Assembly (NCBI RefSeq): GCF_027498035.1
Contig: NZ_CP114978.1
Coordinates: forward strand, 1 to 64,000
Direction: 5' to 3'
DNA from: Pseudoxanthomonas sp.
Lineage (GTDB): Bacteria; Pseudomonadota; Gammaproteobacteria; Xanthomonadales; Xanthomonadaceae
DNA: 64,000 nucleotides
A model generated the notes under the pieces. That model did not search any database and was not told the DNA's origin. It saw only the letters and a program-made list of their open reading frames with translations. This document shows positions 61,618-64,000 of this stretch, one piece after another. Numbering within the stretch: the stretch's first letter is position 1; the number at the start of each line of letters is the position of its first letter. Both the position numbers and the translations under genes were made by a program.

Positions 61618-61728
61618 CGAATCCGGATTCCTTGCGATGGGTAGCGGCTGGCCGGGTGGGCCAGCGCAATAGCATCGCATTGCCATCGATCCGCGGCGAC
61701 GACGCGGGACGTTGGGTTGCGCTTCCCG

Positions 61729-62580
61729 TCAGCGCAGCCGCGCCGCCAGTGCCTCGGCCACGCGCTGCGGGCGTTGCATCCAGGCGAAATGATCGGCCTT
61801 GGCGCCCAGGGTGTCCGAGTCGAGGAGCGTGGCTGGTTCGGTCGTCACCGCGAACTTGTCGGTCAGGCCCGCCAGTGACGTGGTTGGTGCGAACCAGTCC
61901 TGGGTGAGTACGACGCTGTTCACTGGTAGCGACAGCTGTGACAGTGCCTGCTCCAGGTCGGTTCTCATTCCCTGGCCCGCATAGCGCCCACTCAGGCCCA
62001 CACGTGACCAGTCGTTGATCAGTCCGCGCGCTTCGTTGCCACCAAACCCGATGCGACGGCCGGGTAGGGTGCCATTGCGCCGGGCCAGCCAACCCATGAA
62101 ACGGTACGCCAGCGGCAGCAGCAGGCCGCGTGGCGCGGGGAAGCGGCGCCAGTCCGGCGTGCCACTGGCGACCAGCCAAAGCGCATTCAGCTGTGAAGGC
62201 GCGAGCGCGGCGAGACAGGCGGCGAGCTGACCGCCCAGGCTGTGCCCGCCGACGATGCGATGCGGGACTTCCAGCGCGCGCTGCATGGCCTGCAGGCTGA
62301 CCGGCAGGTCCAGTTCCAGCAGCTCGCGATAGCCCCAGTTGCAGCTGCGCGATGCACGCCAGCTGCTGCTGCCATGGCCGCGGGCCTCATGCAGGAACAC
62401 GGCGATGCCGAGCGTCTGCAGGGCTTCGGCGAAAGGCAGGTAATGGCGTGCCGCCACGCCCAGCGCGGGCAGCCACAGCAGGCTGGCGCGCGGGCGTTCG
62501 GGAATGCGGTGCAGCAGTGTCCAGGCATGGCCGTCCGTGGCCTGCAGCTGGAGTTCGCCCACTTCGGCCGGACTAGTCAT
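61729..62580 (-). CDS. Alpha/beta hydrolase
   Basis: A 283-residue alpha/beta-hydrolase. GGHSLGGQLAACLAAL is the nucleophile elbow (GHSLG), FLHEARGHGSSSWRASR is an oxyanion-region strand, and DSDTLGAKADHFAWMQRP contains the likely catalytic His. A conserved-looking RFMGWLARRNGTLPGRRIGF follows. The substrate is unknown. The ATG at 62580 begins MTSPAEVGE. It lies downstream of the phoH-type gene with about 80 bp between. Confidence 0.85.
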   Translation of the reverse strand: MTSPAEVGELQLQATDGHAWTLLHRIPERPRASLLWLPALGVAARHYLPFAEALQTLGIAVFLHEARGHGSSSWRASRSCNWGYRELLELDLPVSLQAMQRALEVPHRIVGGHSLGGQLAACLAALAPSQLNALWLVASGTPDWRRFPAPRGLLLPLAYRFMGWLARRNGTLPGRRIGFGGNEARGLINDWSRVGLSGRYAGQGMRTDLEQALSQLSLPVNSVVLTQDWFAPTTSLAGLTDKFAVTTEPATLLDSDTLGAKADHFAWMQRPQRVAEALAARLR

Positions 62581-62658
62581 GGCGATCAAAACGGGCCACG
62601 TGGATGGCGCCGCCACGCGGGCTTGCCTGTGCCTGCGCTGGCAGGCCCGCGCGCGGGG

Positions 62659-64000
62659 TCACAGCACTTCAGAAGCGTAATCGGCCAGGCGCGAACGCTC
62701 GCCGCGGCGTAGGGTGATGTGCGCGCTGTGCGCCCAGCCCTTGAAGCGATCCACCGCGTAGGTCAGGCCCGAGGTCGTCTCGGTCAGGTATGGCGTGTCG
62801 ATCTGCTCCACGTTGCCCAGGCACACGATCTTGGTGCCGGGGCCTGCGCGGGTGATCAGGGTCTTCATCTGCTTGGGCGTGAGGTTCTGCGCCTCGTCCA
62901 GGATCAGGTAGCGCGACAGGAACGTACGTCCGCGCATGAAGTTCATCGAGCGGATCTTGATGCGGCTGGCCAGCAGGTCGTTGGTCGCCTGGCGGCCCCA
63001 GGTGCCGCCTTCCTGGTTGTGGGTGAGCACTTCCAGGTTGTCGGTCAATGCACCCATCCAAGGCGTCATCTTTTCTTCCTCGGTGCCGGGCAGGAAGCCG
63101 ATGTCCTCGCCGACGCTGACCGTGGCGCGGGTCATGATGATCTCGCGATAGCGCTGCTGGTCCATGGTCTGGGCCAGGCCGGCGGCCAGCGCCAGCAGGG
63201 TCTTGCCGGTGCCGGCAGTGCCGAGCAGGCTGACGAAATCAATCTCCGGGTCCATCAGCGCGTTGAGCGCGAAGTTCTGCTCGCGGTTGCGCGCGCTGAT
63301 GCCCCATACCGCGTGCTGGCCACTACGGAAGTCATCGACCAGGGTCAGCGTGGCCTTGCCGTCGGCATTGACCTTGGCCACGCGCAGCTCGACTTCGTCC
63401 TCGCCGGGCAGGTACAGGTACTGGTTGGGATGCCAGTCCTCTTCGTCGGCCATGGCCACTTCATAGCTGGTGCGGCCGCTCTTGTCGTTCCAGGACTTCA
63501 GGTCGCCCTGATGGCGGTGCCAGAAGTCTTCCGGCAGCGGCGTGGCGCCGGTGTAGAGCAGGCTGAAATCGTCCAGCGCCCGGTCGTTCTCGTAGTCCTC
63601 GGCGACGATGCCGCTGATCGAGGCCTTGATCCGCAGGTTGATGTCCTTGGACACCAGGATCACCGGCGTGCCGGGGTGTTCCTCGTGCAGTTGCAGGACC
63701 GCGGCCAGGATCTTGTTGTCCGGTGCGATCGCACCGAAGGTGCGGCCCGGATCGACCGGCTTGAGCTGGAAATGCAGCTGGCCGATCTGGCCGGGCTGCT
63801 TGAGGTTCAGGCCCTTGGGGTGGAGAAGGGTGATGCCCAGCGAAATACGTTCCGCATCGGCGCCGACGATCAGTTCGTTGAGGAAGCGGCTGACCTGGCG
63901 TGCGTTGCGACTGACTTCGGACATGCCCTTCTTGGCATTGTCCAGTTCCTCGATCACCTGCATGGGCAGGAACACGTCGTGCTCTTCGAACTTGAACAGC
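62659..64000 (-). CDS. PIN-PhoH family NTPase (5' end outside window)
   Basis: The frame is open to the window end; about 447 residues are visible. The start lies upstream, as the visible N-terminus (LFKFEEHDVFLPMQVIEELD) is internal to the PIN domain. The PIN RNase domain carries EELDNAKKGMSEVSRNARQV and VILVSKDINLRIKA with acidic residues. The C-terminal PhoH ATPase has SLLGTAGTGKTLLALAAGL (Walker A) and SRYLILDEAQNLTPKQMKTL (Walker B). Such proteins (YlaK type) are RNA helicase-nucleases. The last residues are SRLADYASEVL. Confidence 0.9.
   Translation of the reverse strand, partial: LFKFEEHDVFLPMQVIEELDNAKKGMSEVSRNARQVSRFLNELIVGADAERISLGITLLHPKGLNLKQPGQIGQLHFQLKPVDPGRTFGAIAPDNKILAAVLQLHEEHPGTPVILVSKDINLRIKASISGIVAEDYENDRALDDFSLLYTGATPLPEDFWHRHQGDLKSWNDKSGRTSYEVAMADEEDWHPNQYLYLPGEDEVELRVAKVNADGKATLTLVDDFRSGQHAVWGISARNREQNFALNALMDPEIDFVSLLGTAGTGKTLLALAAGLAQTMDQQRYREIIMTRATVSVGEDIGFLPGTEEEKMTPWMGALTDNLEVLTHNQEGGTWGRQATNDLLASRIKIRSMNFMRGRTFLSRYLILDEAQNLTPKQMKTLITRAGPGTKIVCLGNVEQIDTPYLTETTSGLTYAVDRFKGWAHSAHITLRRGERSRLADYASEVL

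Overview
The window is GC-rich chromosomal DNA from a gammaproteobacterium, almost certainly a member of the Xanthomonadaceae (Xanthomonas, Stenotrophomonas, Pseudoxanthomonas, Lysobacter group). The evidence is the block pncC-lexA-recA-recX-alaS-csrA-tRNA-Ser, a LexA box of the Xanthomonas type directly before lexA, a ypjD / ffh / rpsP-rimM-trmD-rplS neighbourhood, a subclass B3 metallo-beta-lactamase like L1, and dispersed palindromes of the kind common in this family. The genus cannot be fixed from the sequence alone. No phage, insertion sequence or CRISPR array was seen.

Layout. 1-10.4 kb: CorA (cut by the window edge), a PadR regulator with its membrane partner, PHA depolymerase, a methyltransferase, a HemJ-like protein, a repeat-bearing spacer, alkaline phosphatase, a dicarboxylate/amino-acid symporter, a B3 metallo-beta-lactamase and a small membrane protein. 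10.4-17.9 kb: a six-gene operon whose gene order and protein types match the Pseudomonas functional-amyloid operon fapABCDEF, followed by a convergent sigma-54 activator gene. 18-28.9 kb: thioesterase, a fourfold array of hairpin repeats, two NlpC/P60 hydrolases, SlyD-type isomerase, DUF418 protein, glutathione reductase, and a marR-nodT-emrA-emrB efflux operon. 28.9-36.6 kb: ypjD, ffh, a nitronate monooxygenase, a class IV aminotransferase, rpsP-rimM-trmD-rplS, two small lipoprotein genes and hslR. 36.6-41.1 kb: MATE transporter and a TPP-riboswitch unit (TonB receptor plus PnuC-family transporter). 41-52 kb: phosphotransferase, katG, DUF937 protein, WYL regulator and GST, mutS, GH3 glycosidase. 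52-64 kb: SOS/recombination block, alaS, csrA, two tRNAs, two nucleotide-sugar enzymes, an alpha/beta hydrolase and a PIN-PhoH protein cut by the window end.

The most interesting locus is the Fap-like amyloid system at 10757-17923. Two copies of a 20-bp element, a consensus IHF site and a well-matched -24/-12 promoter lie in the standard order before the first gene, and an activator with an intact GAFTGA loop lies at the other end. A perfect hairpin separates the presumed major fibril subunit from the protease and outer-membrane export genes. The subunits have the three-repeat/two-linker plan of FapC but lack its C-terminal CxxC. The model is that the activator, perhaps through a degenerate receiver-like domain, switches on export and assembly of an extracellular amyloid matrix.

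Start sites were chosen by ribosome binding sites, signal peptides and overlaps. Functional names rest on motif recognition by eye; no database search was run.
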